A DNA stretch of 64,000 nucleotides from Plutella xylostella (lineage: Eukaryota; Arthropoda; Insecta; Lepidoptera; Plutellidae), in NCBI RefSeq assembly GCF_932276165.1, contig NC_063983.1:10547501-10611500 (forward strand), written 5' to 3'. Below are positions 11,524 through 21,286 of this stretch, piece after piece (the stretch's first letter is position 1; each line of letters starts with the position of its first letter). A model generated the notes under the pieces. The model did not search any database and was not told the origin of the DNA. It saw only the letters and a program-made list of their open reading frames with translations. A program made the translations under genes and the position numbers.

Positions 11524-14500
11524 GCTGGTCATACGATGCCGATCGGCCATTGTATATCTACGTGGGTAGACTATGTATGTTCGTCTAATTATCTAGCTGT
11601 ATCTTGTGGCGTTGCTAAGTTACCGTCATCATCATCATCATCGTCAGCTGAAAGAACAGTTTCTTTTTATCGCATATTTATTTATTTATTATTAGTAGGA
11701 ACCAATCATTTAATAACTAACTACTTAGAGGTATATCGTAAGAGTACATAATAGCTCCATACACTAACTATACATATAAGTAATAATCACACTTACTTAC
11801 AAAATACTAACATAGAATTTTATAAGTATATGAAAATACATAATATAATATTAAGATAAGTAATTTAAAATAAAATTAATAAAGTTTCAGAAAGTTTCTT
11901 TACCAAGAACTGAAACATGAAGTTACACGATTTTCTTTGGTTAACATTCTATTTTTAAATGTTTAGAAAGTTTGGTATGAGATGAGAATACCTTCTAGAA
12001 GAAAATTGCAAACCATAATTACCAAGTGAAGTAATTATAATTTTATGGGCCTAGTCTTGCCTCGGCTTCGGACATTTTCTTAGAAGCTGACTAATAATGG
12101 AAGAGTACGATGTTACTGTATGTAGTTGCTATGATAGGTAGTCGCTTCCTGCGGCCGTGTGTTGTTATGTTACATTATTACATACAAACAGACATTCACG
12201 ATATTGTTGTTGTTATGGATCCGGTGCCGTTCACACGACAGATTCGCCTGAAATAGCCAGAATACAACATTATTCAGAAACAACTATGGTTGAATTTTTT
12301 ACAGATATTCATATAAAATACCTGAATTAATTACACAAAACCCAAGCACGAGTTAGTCTGTATTGCGGAAAATGCTCAAGCTAATATATGTATACAAAAA
12401 AACATATTTTTACAGTATACAGACGGGCAGAGAACTCTTCCTTTTTTTGAAGTCGGTTTAAAAATAAAACATCTTAGATAAAATTAATCGTTAACTACCT
12501 ATAATGAAAACAACTTCAACATGCTTATCAAGACAAATAGGCTCTAAGATAAACAAGCCAATTAGAGAGGAAAAACATAAAATGGACGGACGAGTTTCCT
12601 CAGATCAGGGGCCATCATTGTTATCATCAGGTTTAACCTGAAAGTAGAATGATCTAACAAGTTTATGATGATGATTTTTAATCTGAGTGAAAACCCTGAT
12701 ATTGCAGTTTTTCCTTACAAACATTGTCATTAAGTATACTTAATTATAATAAGGTAAGTATTAAAATATAAAGTTTTAAGAAAGTTCTTCAGACATCGTC
12801 ATCATGTAGCAAGCCTACTGTTATATTCAGCAATAGCGAAGCAACCGGCGGAAATACTTCAGTTTACGGGAGCTGTCCATGTATCTAATTGATTCTTCAT
12901 AAACATTTTATTAACCTCTAAAATATGCCCGTGCATTTAAAACTTAAAGATGCCATGTATCAGTATCACAATTTCGTCTTGCCTGTAGGTCAAAAGTCGC
13001 TGGCCCGCGGGCCAAGCCTTGACATTCACCTTGCAGCAAGAAGCTGACACAATTCATCAGTTTTCCCCATAATGCCCGCCCCGCTGACTGATTCGCCCAG
13101 CGAGTTGCGTCAGACACACACACACACACACACACGACACACGGCATCACGGCAAGAGGCGCCTCGTTGCATCATGCATGCGGAGGTAAAGCGCCCCTAC
13201 ACTTTCCATTCAACAGTAAAGAACAAACCCGTTTGAGGAGACAACTCGGATTTGGCAAGCGAGGTGTAATAGGTCGAAGAGCAAACAAATCTAAAACAGG
13301 TATTCGGAGTGTCGCGATGAATCACCGAGAATCGGCACAAACAAGACAGTTATGAAATTTATGAGGATGAACCGATCTCAAAATATATTTCATCATTATA
13401 AGCTAATCTCCCTGAGTACTTATATAAGTTATTTATTTACTAAGATATAAATACAGTAAGTAGGTATTACTTCAAACTTACTTACTGTACACAAGGAACT
13501 ATTTCTGAAAATAAATGTATTAAGTAAGTATTATTATTTTTTTATACACAGAAACCTTTAAAAAAGTTACTTAATTAAATATAACTTAGCTGCTTTACTT
13601 ATAAAGTTTAAATACACCAAAACAGATAATAGCATGAAGACATTATAGCAGGCTGCTATAGACCCAAAAGCTATAATTAAGTATACCAGCATTATATGAA
13701 ATCTTCGAGGCGGAAATAATAACTAATAATTAAGTATCACTTGAACCTTATATTTCGGGATATTAATTGTACACTTTCTTACGCGATATCTTAAGTAGAC
13801 TACACTTCCTCATGAAACCGAATCAACTTAAACTAACAAATGCGAAATAACGTGTTTAAATATATGACGCTACTAACAACACACGAAAAATACATAAATA
13901 AATATAGGTAGGTATATAACATAACAGGCTACCTGCGAAGACAACATGTTGTTTTCATAGTCCCGCTACTATAACCTGTTTAGGACGATTACGAATTGAC
14001 CTGTGCTGAAGTGAAGACGAAAAACAATCTTGGATCAAGATTGTTTTTCGCTGCTATTTGCTGTTATAATTTTCATTTTTGAAGTAACAAAACAGGTTAC
14101 TGTAGCATGTTAGCATGTTGATGTGTTATAAGATTCTTCTGAAGCATCTGAAATGGTCATTGTTACACGAAAATAGGCCTAGTTGTGTACGTATGTATAC
14201 TACCTACCTGCTCTGCCAGGGTTCATGGGTGTCGCAATTGCATCGCAGTCTGAAGTGTCGGTAGCGCCGCGTGTTATCACTATCAGCCATAGGCCCATAA
14301 ACAACCGCTCCGTCTCATGACTCACATTACGCGAAAACACCTTCTGTTGCCATAACAAGCCTTAGACCGAGAGCTGACTGCTGAAACATAGGTGTGCTTC
14401 ATAGACGAAACTATTCATAACCAAAGTTATAAACCCGAAAAAACTGTATTTTGGAAAATGGACTTCAATCACCAGTGTTTATAGATTTGGATTTAAAATA

Positions 14501-15239
14501 CTTATACTTATCAGTAAATATTATCAGCGTTTTCAGTCAGCCTTACTACTACATAAGTACTTACTTAAGAATACACTTTCATAATATTTACTTCATCTTC
14601 TCTAAGTAAGTAGTCAACAACGTTGCTTAGAGCTTAGATGAATCTAGATTTCATTGACGTCAGCGTCTCTAGAGGCCACACCTACACGTATAGCGCTAGA
14701 TTGTGGCTAGATGCGGCTGTGCCCCGCGTGCCCCCGCCGTGCCCCCCGTGCCCCCCTTCTTCCGCTATCGGCGCACGCGCAGGGGTCACGGCGCGACCGG
14801 GCTGCAGATACAGTCTAAACAACTGCTTTCTTTTCATCCTTATCTTTGTTAGCTACAGAGAAGAGTGATGTTGTAAGTTTGGCATTTTATTTTCCCCGTG
14901 TTCTAAAACGGGTCGGGTCATTTATTGTAATGTGGTTTATATTCTGTTTTCTAGGAACCAGTGTGTATTTCGTCCAAAAAAGAGGCTCCACGAGTGATTT
15001 TATTTATTTTTATTTTATTTTATTTTGGCTTCAAACAGTCATATGGAAACAAAATATACATGCTATCTTAAATCTAAACTTATAGACTTGGAGGGCCGAA
15101 AAGTTAAACATAAAGTAAATAACAGGAGAAAACTTCATTAACTGGTTATAGTAACATTGCAAAATTTTTAATTAATTGTGTGTAAGTTACAATTTTAGTA
15201 GGTGTGTAAACTGCGAAAATCATTGACAAAATTCAACGG
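11524..15239. other. Unassigned spacer with microsatellite
   Basis: No gene was recognised. The stretch holds a (CA)n microsatellite at about 13114-13135 and a perfect hairpin at 14018-14050. Near 12430-12465 is a fragment (TTTTTGAAGTCGGTT) that recurs widely in lepidopteran genomes. The GC-rich patch at 14710-14810 has CCCGTGCCCC-type reiterations but no convincing exon. Confidence 0.45.
14018..14050. repeat. Perfect short hairpin (15-bp stem, 3-nt loop)
   Basis: CGAAAAACAATCTTG is followed by GAT and then by its exact reverse complement. No terminator or RNA gene role is evident; it may be a by-product of template switching. Confidence 0.6.
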
Positions 15240-15779
15240 AAAAAGAAAGAAGGAAAAAAAAAAAGTATATACCTATCATAGGTTAGGTATAACTACAATT
15301 CAAGGAGTGTCCAACATCAACATTTTAAATCATAGTGTTTTATATATCATAGGTTAGGTATACAATTCAAGGAGTGTCCAACATCAACATTTTAAATCAT
15401 AGTGTTTAAGTATTTTTCTTTTAAATGAATCTGTACTGTCATTAAAAGGGTCAACATCAGTGGAAGATAATTCAGCATTATACATATTTAAGGTTCGGTA
15501 CATAAAGCTGTTACGTGTGTAATTTTTGTTATAGTTTGGAAGTACAAATAACTTGTTTCTATTAGGAAGAGAACGAAGTGACCGCAAGAGGCCCTGGGAA
15601 CGTACAATAAAGGGAATCCTACACAACAAAGAAGGGCAAACTATTTTATTATTTAAAATTTTGTGCATGAAAATAAGATCCATCACTTTTCGTCGTAAAC
15701 TAAGTGCTGTAAGATTAAAGTGTTTAAGTCTCATAAATATCATAGGATGAACTGTCAAAATTAAATTTAAATGATAGGT
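15240..15779 (-). mobile_element. LINE remnant, 3' portion (interrupted by LTR element)
   Basis: The minus strand encodes a conserved LINE carboxy-terminus: an S-L-x-x-R-R-x-x-x-D-L-x-F-x-x-K-I-L-N stretch and, further on, a T-R-N-S-F-x-Y-R region. This is followed by a stop near 15384 and a 3' tail rich in A on the coding strand near 15240-15265. The upstream half of the same LINE lies at 18614-18868 beyond the LTR element, in the same orientation. The reading frame shifts once between the two halves even after allowing for the 4-bp target duplication, so the LINE was already dead or decayed later. A tandem duplication of about 70 bp (15274-15340 and 15345-15407) lies in its 3' end. Confidence 0.75.
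15274..15407. repeat. Tandem duplication, about 71-bp period
   Basis: Two adjacent copies of a unit running from TATCATAGGTTAGGTATA to CATAGTGTTT, differing by a 4-base indel, lie in the 3' end of the LINE remnant. Confidence 0.8.
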
Positions 15780-16140
15780 ATGAGGTTGTCCTATCGTGGG
15801 AGTGGTAGATAGGAAACACAAACTCAGGGTTACAAGTTCACTGTATTTAAGGTTCTACAGACACGTAATATGCAAGTAGGTAGTCTTTGCTTAATAACTA
15901 ATAATCCGCGAAGGTGACGCAAGCGAGCGTGAAGTAGCCGGGAATACGGTTTGGCGCCGACTGCCTGCGCGGGCTCCGCTGGCCGGTGGCGCGAGCGGGT
16001 GTGCGTGGGGGTGAAGAGTGAGCGCGCGGGGCGCGGTATGCGCAGAGAAGCTGCGCGAGAAACGGTGAGGCGGCGTAGGACGCTAACATTTTGGCGCGCG
16101 ATTTAATTTCGCGGTAAAACTAAAGATAGTGATGTTACAT
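15780..16140 (-). repeat. 3' LTR of the Gag-protease element
   Basis: Matches 18249-18609 with one mismatch. It contains a GC-rich central block and AT-rich ends. The short open frame inside it is carried identically by both LTRs and is not a gene. Confidence 0.93.
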
Positions 16141-16151
16141 CCTCCCCCTCT
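16141..16151 (-). other. Polypurine tract
   Basis: AGAGGGGGAGG on the minus strand lies directly against the 3' LTR, the expected place for the plus-strand primer of reverse transcription. Confidence 0.85.
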
Positions 16152-16188
16152 AGTCCGAACCAAGCGCCCTCGCGTTCGGAGTAGCATA

Positions 16189-18186
16189 CTAAGCAGCCCT
16201 GGTCCTCCCCCTAAACGGATCGTCGTCCTCGAGATCCTTGATGGTCGGACGGTGGGGTGGTCTGCACGGGCGTTCGTGATAAGCCTCCCCCTGAACTAGG
16301 ACAGGTCTGAGGTCGTGGTAGAGCCGAACCCGTGGGTCGTGTTTCCTCACAGGGTTGGTATGAGGCCTGGCGTCGCTGGCGTGGTTCGGTATGACTCGCC
16401 TGAACCACGTAGGAGTCTGCCGGTGATGTAAAATTTTAGGTGGATGAGTACCTACCTTTATGCCTGGCCTAATGTGGCCGGTAGTGGTACGAAGTCGGAC
16501 TGCAGTCTCGAACTTGTACTGATGTGAAGGTGCGTCGCCGAAAGCCCAAGCTCCGTGTGCTAAGTTTAGCACTATACCGGCGGTGACAATGGCGTCTCGC
16601 CCCAGCGTCGTGCGGGTGTTTGACTCCGGGAACACGAGGAATGAAACTTGAAAAGATCTGCCTTCTATACTTACCTGTGTTGCACCGACCAACGTTCGTT
16701 TCAGCTGTCTCGATCCGTCGGCCAGGTACACGGTGTGAGAAGTTTCTTCAAATTTCACCCCCCTGTTGCACATGATGCCGTATAGCATGTTACTCGCTAT
16801 GCTGTGTGTGGCACCTGTGTCGAGCACGGCTGCACCGAGCGCACCGCCAACTCTGATGTTGACAAGTGGGCGCGGGTCGTACTTACCTTCAAATTCGGCG
16901 GATAAAAACTCGTGCTCGCCTCTTTGACTCCGGGGACTCAAGGGAGGGTTACCGGGGGTCGATTCTACAGATTCGCGCTCCTTTGTTCTACAGTAATCGA
17001 CATGATGACCAAGTCTCCTACAGTATGCACAACGCGGCCGTACTCTGGTAGCGCCGTTCGGGCCAGAGGAGGAGGAGGGCGTTGGTATATTATGTACTGG
17101 TAGGTATGTCGGTCTGTCAGTCGATCTATTTTGGTCTACGGAGGGGTTATTAACATTTAAATGAGGCGCCGCACTTGGCGGGTTAAAACAATTATGGGTC
17201 GCGGTCGAAGGGTTAACATTTTTATGGGTGTCACTGGAGGGGTTATTACTATTAAAGTTGCGCACCTCGCGACTCGCCTCTTCAACCGCCCTACATTTAA
17301 CAATAAGATCGTCAACGCTTGAAGCACCTTCACGGGGAATGCGTTTTCTTATTCTATAACTTAACAGTCCATAAATTATATCTACTTTCGTTGATTCTAA
17401 CAGCTCGTACGGAAGCTGAGCCAGAAGGGCGCGCACTCGCGATATAAACACATCGGACCGCACTTCATTTTGCTCACTGGAGAATATCGCGCGGAACACT
17501 TTGTATGCCGGGAGTGGAGTGCCGTACATGGCGCGCAGGCGCTGCAGGGCCGCGGCCCAGCCGGCGACGGAGGCGCGCACGCCGCGCCACCACACGGCGG
17601 CGTCGCCCTCCAGCAGCATGGGCAGCCCGCGCAGCGCGTGCTCGTCCGACACGTTGGCGCACTCCTTGTACACCTGCACCGCGTCGATGAAGGCGTCCAG
17701 CTGGTCCGCGCTGCGGCCGGCTCCGTCGAATCTCGCCGTGCACTTGGCGAACGTCCCCGGCGGTGGCGTCTGGTAGTCAGCCGCGGTCGCGCGCGCGGGG
17801 GGGCTCGCGGCGCCGGGCCCGCGCCGGGCGGGCGGCGTGCAGGTCCGGGGGTCGCTCGTCATCCTCTCCAGGAGGACGCGGTTGGTCTCGGCGATGGTAT
17901 CCAGCAGCACGGAGAGCTGCGCCGCGGTCACACAGGCGGGCGCGTCGAGCGTAGCGGCGGACGCGGCGGGAGTAGCGCGCGCCGCGGGGGGGCCGCGCGC
18001 CGCGTGCTCGTAGGGCGCGCCGGGCGTGGCGGGAGGGTCTCGCACGGCGGAGGGGGCGGCGGGGGCGCGCGCCTCGGGCGCACTTGGCGCGCCGGGGCGG
18101 GTCATCACCGTGGTCTCACCGGTGCAGCTGCGGTCGTCATCGTCGTCGAGGTTGCAACGCCTCGCTCGTCCTTTCTTCGGTGCCAT
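16189..18186 (-). CDS. Retrotransposon Gag-protease polyprotein (665 aa)
   Basis: The single uninterrupted frame of the LTR element. Residues about 1-130 are Ala/Pro/Arg-rich and disordered in character. About 140-290 is a capsid-type retrotransposon Gag domain, with W-W-R-G-V and a downstream L-R-A-M-Y-G block. A low-complexity Asn/Ser/His stretch follows. A CCHC zinc knuckle (C-x2-C-x4-H-x4-C) is at 386-399. A retropepsin active site (LDTGATHS, catalytic D456) follows, with the matching C-terminal protease motif T-T-L-G-R-D near 540. The last 100 residues are basic and unlike protease. They could be a remnant of a deleted pol C-terminus joined in frame, but that is inference. The start at 18186 is the first ATG after the primer-binding site. 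The protein should assemble particles and process itself but cannot reverse-transcribe or integrate. Confidence 0.9.
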   Translation of the reverse strand: MAPKKGRARRCNLDDDDDRSCTGETTVMTRPGAPSAPEARAPAAPSAVRDPPATPGAPYEHAARGPPAARATPAASAATLDAPACVTAAQLSVLLDTIAETNRVLLERMTSDPRTCTPPARRGPGAASPPARATAADYQTPPPGTFAKCTARFDGAGRSADQLDAFIDAVQVYKECANVSDEHALRGLPMLLEGDAAVWWRGVRASVAGWAAALQRLRAMYGTPLPAYKVFRAIFSSEQNEVRSDVFISRVRALLAQLPYELLESTKVDIIYGLLSYRIRKRIPREGASSVDDLIVKCRAVEEASREVRNFNSNNPSSDTHKNVNPSTATHNCFNPPSAAPHLNVNNPSVDQNRSTDRPTYLPVHNIPTPSSSSGPNGATRVRPRCAYCRRLGHHVDYCRTKERESVESTPGNPPLSPRSQRGEHEFLSAEFEGKYDPRPLVNIRVGGALGAAVLDTGATHSIASNMLYGIMCNRGVKFEETSHTVYLADGSRQLKRTLVGATQVSIEGRSFQVSFLVFPESNTRTTLGRDAIVTAGIVLNLAHGAWAFGDAPSHQYKFETAVRLRTTTGHIRPGIKVGTHPPKILHHRQTPTWFRRVIPNHASDARPHTNPVRKHDPRVRLYHDLRPVLVQGEAYHERPCRPPHRPTIKDLEDDDPFRGRTRAA

Positions 18187-18228
18187 AGTTTTTCACAAAG
18201 ACACTGGCGCACACTTTCTATTCGTATC

Positions 18229-18246
18229 TCCACTAGTTGGGCGCCA
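18229..18246 (-). other. tRNA primer-binding site
   Basis: On the minus strand TGGCGCCCAACTAGTGGA begins two bases inside the 5' LTR. TGG complements the CCA end of a tRNA. The first eight bases equal those of lysine-type primer sites; the exact tRNA cannot be fixed here. Confidence 0.75.
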
Positions 18247-18248
18247 CT

Positions 18249-18609
18249 ATGAGGTCGTCCTATCGTGGGAGTGGTAGATAGGAAACACAAACTCAGGGTT
18301 ACAAGTTCACTGTATTTAAGGTTCTACAGACACGTAATATGCAAGTAGGTAGTCTTTGCTTAATAACTAATAATCCGCGAAGGTGACGCAAGCGAGCGTG
18401 AAGTAGCCGGGAATACGGTTTGGCGCCGACTGCCTGCGCGGGCTCCGCTGGCCGGTGGCGCGAGCGGGTGTGCGTGGGGGTGAAGAGTGAGCGCGCGGGG
18501 CGCGGTATGCGCAGAGAAGCTGCGCGAGAAACGGTGAGGCGGCGTAGGACGCTAACATTTTGGCGCGCGATTTAATTTCGCGGTAAAACTAAAGATAGTG
18601 ATGTTACAT
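18249..18609 (-). repeat. 5' LTR of the Gag-protease element
   Basis: Matches 15780-16140 except at 18256. It ends against the AGGT target duplication at 18610-18613. Confidence 0.93.
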
Positions 18610-18613
18610 AGGT

Positions 18614-18868
18614 TTTTAAGAAATATCTTTTGTACTTTTTCTATGCGTTTGATGTGAATTTCATAAGAAGGGGACCATACTACGGAAGCAAAATCCAAGA
18701 TTGATCTGATAAAGGAGTAATATAATACTTTTATAGTAGACACACTTCTGAAAGGCTTAGATATTCTATTAATAAAACCTAAGCCTCTGAATGCCCTTTT
18801 AACGATATTGTCTATGTGTGTGTTGTATGTTAATTGAGTGATGTATCTTATATGTTTCTTTATAGGTA
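18614..18868 (-). mobile_element. LINE remnant, upstream portion (reverse transcriptase thumb region)
   Basis: The minus strand encodes a LINE segment ending in the typical V-L-Y-Y-S-F-I-R-S-I-L-(D)-F-A-S-V-V-W-S-P and R-I-E-K-V-Q-K-I-F-L motifs. It is readable upstream to about 18868 (T-Y-N-T-H-I-D), where LINE similarity stops abruptly, so the copy is 5'-truncated. Its continuation is at 15240-15779 on the other side of the LTR element. Confidence 0.8.
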
Positions 18869-20503
18869 GTGCTGCTGCCTGTGCTGCCGTTCATTGGCAC
18901 CTCTGACCACGGTGACATACCCAAGTCGACGAGACGATATGAAGAAGATTATTATTATTGAGGATTTCATACGCATTTTCTCGAACCTTTTCTCAGGTCG
19001 CTGAGGTACTGCTGAAACTCCAGCACCCTGTATACTGTATAGTAGGTACCAAACTAAGCACGTGAATACTTCACATTAATAATTAATTAGATAAATTTAC
19101 ACGCTTCTGATCAAGCACCAGTCTAGTGTTTGTGGCCATCTGGCGATGCAGATAACAACGGATATTGCGATGTTACATGTTCCTCTTATCAGTAAGGTTA
19201 ATTCGTTTAGTAAATTATGATTGAATTTGAATGATTTTAAAATATAAGTATTAAGTACCTAAGTAGGAAAATTATATTTATTATTCTATAAAGTCAGCTC
19301 CTGGTCTATACGGTGACTAAATACTTACTTAATGCTCTTCATACATAATCCATCACCTTTTGAAAAATAAACTTGTTTCCATCACACTCCCATGAGTCGC
19401 TCGGATCACAAGTTTAAGGTTTACTAACCGAGGTTAAAAAACTCTTGAATGACGATCAAAGAGAAAGACTTTTCTTGATAAAAGCTATAGGTGTTACATA
19501 ATACTGATACAATACACACGGAAAATTTACAAGAACCTGAATTTTTCACGGTTTTGCATTGCATTTTATCTCATCTTTATTGCCTTATGGGGTACAAATA
19601 ATAAATTAGACTTTTCATTAGAAAACGAAATAAAAGATCATTAGTCGAATAAACTCCTGTGGGTTGATTGATGGAAAATGATTTTAGCAGCCTTTGTACT
19701 CTTATTATCTTATTGTAGAATTAAATACTTAAATAAATAATATACCCAACTGTGATAAATAATTCATAATTGCTATGAGCAATACGATCATGGTCGGACC
19801 ATTGTGTGGTTCCCGGGAACTGTGGAAAATCATTATTATATTTGCTTTGTGTATGTCCAGTTGCCGCTAATGGAGGTTTTATAGAGACAATTCATCACAA
19901 TTACACGTAAGTACCATGTAAGTACCTATAGTTTCCATTTCCATTATTAGTCGGTGACTCTACTATGGTTTGCGAGGATTTTCCGTTTGTTCATAATTAC
20001 ATGATTCTAGTAACTAAAAGGTATTTTTTTATATCTCTGTCTTTATATACTATGATAATTATTAATAAGTAATTAGGTGCTTTTTACATTTTAACACCCT
20101 GTATACCTACCTACTTCAATTATCTTCACCGAGTTTGTTCAGGATAAAGTTTAATTCTGAATACCCAAGATAGCCAAAATTTCGGTGAATTTCAAAGTTT
20201 CAGAGTTACCTCCTATCGCCTTGTTTACTACAAGGTAAGTGAGCCGAGAGTTTCTCGGAAAACGGAAAACCATAAATATTGTGAATTTTCAGAGGTGAAT
20301 TTCCTGGAAAAAATGATATTTTTTGCAGTTTCCGGGTGTAATGGAAAATATGAAGTTGCTAAGTACTTTTTAACTTAACATGGGTAATCTACAAGGTGAT
20401 AACTTCATATTTTATAATTAGGTATATATATCTGTAGTTTAGAAATGACCGCGAGCAATAACGAACTCAAACCCATTCCGACCAAACCCACTCAAACACA
20501 TTG
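18869..20503. other. Unassigned spacer
   Basis: No gene was recognised. Fragments reading CACCCTGTATAC near 19020 and 20095 resemble ends of common insect transposons but have no definable partner. Confidence 0.45.
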
Positions 20504-20770
20504 GCGACCGAGTGGCGTAGTGGTTAGTGACCCTGACTACTGAGCCGAAGGTCCCGGGTTCGATTCCCGGCTGGGGCAGATATTTGTTTAAAGACAGATA
20601 TTTGTACTCGGGTCTTGGGTGTTGATATTTATATTTAGTATCTATCTATCTATGTATTTGTGTAGATATATCAGCTGTCCGACACCCATAACACAGGTTC
20701 TGCCTAGCTTGGGGTCGGATGGCCGTGTGTGAGATGTCCCCACATATTTATTTATTTTATTATTTTATTT
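20504..20770 (+). mobile_element. tRNA-derived SINE, family A
   Basis: The A box TGGCGTAGTGG (20513-20523) and B box GGTTCGATTCC (20557-20567) lie in a tRNA-like head. The body is shared with 10550-10816 and the 3' tail is ATTTATTTATTTTATT-like. It lies about 130 bp upstream of the first heat-shock-element unit of the MADF gene, with its tail pointing at the promoter. Confidence 0.88.
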
Positions 20771-20902
20771 AGATTCTACGCTTGCTTACGCTTCGCTATT
20801 TCACTTCAATGATTGTAAATGCCTCGGAATCCGGCAGCGAGCGAGCGGGCGCGAGCATCGACCGCGCGTCACGCTCTCAAACGAGCGCGCCCGAAGCCGA
20901 CC

Positions 20903-20920
20903 GAACATTCCCGAACGTTC
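20903..20920. promoter_or_regulatory. Heat-shock element, four perfect units
   Basis: GAAcaTTCccGAAcgTTC has four alternating GAA/TTC pentamer units with exact 2-bp gaps, matching the consensus for trimeric heat shock factor. Confidence 0.7.
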
Positions 20921-20984
20921 GCCCCCCGCGCCAGTCCCGCCCGCGCGCCCACCGACCGCGCACGTCGAAGCGAATTCTCGCTCG

Positions 20985-20997
20985 TTCGAGAATATTC
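20985..20997. promoter_or_regulatory. Heat-shock element, three perfect units
   Basis: TTCgaGAAtaTTC has three alternating units with exact spacing, 64 bp downstream of the first block and just upstream of the MADF start region. Confidence 0.7.
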
Positions 20998-21011
20998 CAC
21001 GCGCGGCACAC

Positions 21012-21132
21012 TTCCAACCGGTATCAACAGCGCTATTTCGTGTCGCCCTAGTACTCTCATGTGGAAGCGGTAACATTTCCAACCGACAGTGCTACTTCAT
21101 GTCGCCCTAGTACTCCCATGTGGAAACGCAAG
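21012..21132 (+). repeat. Tandem duplication of the start-codon region
   Basis: TTCCAACCG...GTCGCCCTAGTACTC.CATGTGGAA occurs twice (from 21012 and from 21077) with a 6-bp length difference. Each copy ends in ATGTGGAARCGN: the upstream copy stops after four codons and the downstream copy opens the MADF frame. Confidence 0.85.
21059..21073 (+). promoter_or_regulatory. Upstream mini-ORF MWKR-stop
   Basis: ATG TGG AAG CGG TAA lies 45 bp before the main ATG. It is a duplicated copy of the first four codons of the main frame, closed by a stop. It would act as a uORF if transcription starts upstream of it. Confidence 0.5.
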
Positions 21133-21286
21133 ATGGAGTGGACGAACAAGCAAGTGGTGCGCTTGGTGCGAGAGTACGAGCGGCACCCGGAGGTGTGGGA
21201 CTCCACGCACGAGCTGTTCCGAGTGTTCACGGCGAAGCACGAGGCGTGGGAGGACATGGCCAAGAAGTTCAACTGCGAGGTTATAG
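21118..21286 (+). CDS. MADF gene coding exon 1
   Basis: ATG at 21118 (or in-frame 21133). The donor ATAG|GTAACT at 21286/21287 leaves phase 1. It carries the first half of the MADF domain. Confidence 0.8.

Larger units (their letters stand above)
15780..18609 (-). mobile_element. Young non-autonomous LTR retrotransposon (Gag-protease only)
   Basis: Two direct repeats of 361 bp (15780-16140 and 18249-18609) start ATGAGG and end TTACAT, and differ at one base by eye (15787 T versus 18256 C). AGGT flanks both outer ends (15776-15779, 18610-18613) as a 4-bp target duplication. Read on the minus strand the order is 5' LTR, a primer-binding site starting TGGCGCCCAAC, one 665-codon Gag-protease frame, a polypurine tract and 3' LTR. 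There is no reverse transcriptase, RNase H or integrase in the 2.1-kb interior. The family is probably Ty3/Gypsy-like by Gag and protease style. It would need enzymes in trans. It sits inside an older LINE in the same orientation. Confidence 0.93.
20820..21057 (+). promoter_or_regulatory. GC-rich promoter region of the MADF gene
   Basis: A sharp rise in GC and CpG content follows the AT-rich SINE tail and stops at the start-codon region. No TATA box is visible. It contains two blocks of heat-shock-element units (20903-20920 and 20985-20997). The transcription start is not determined but should lie between about 20990 and 21058. Confidence 0.6.

Noticed and set aside
15898..16089. A 63-codon frame present identically at 15898-16089 and 18367-18558
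   Set aside because: Both copies are LTR sequence; the duplication comes from the LTRs, not from a gene pair.
17470..18252. A 260-codon plus-strand frame opposite the Gag gene
   Set aside because: It is antisense to an intact Gag-protease frame in very GC-rich DNA, is low-complexity Gly/Arg/Ala and has no motif; a shadow frame.
20504..20580. Possible tRNA gene
   Set aside because: A and B boxes are present, but the sequence continues into a body repeated elsewhere in the window and does not form a complete cloverleaf; it is a SINE head. The same applies near 10740-10816, 45415-45478 and 58780-58855.
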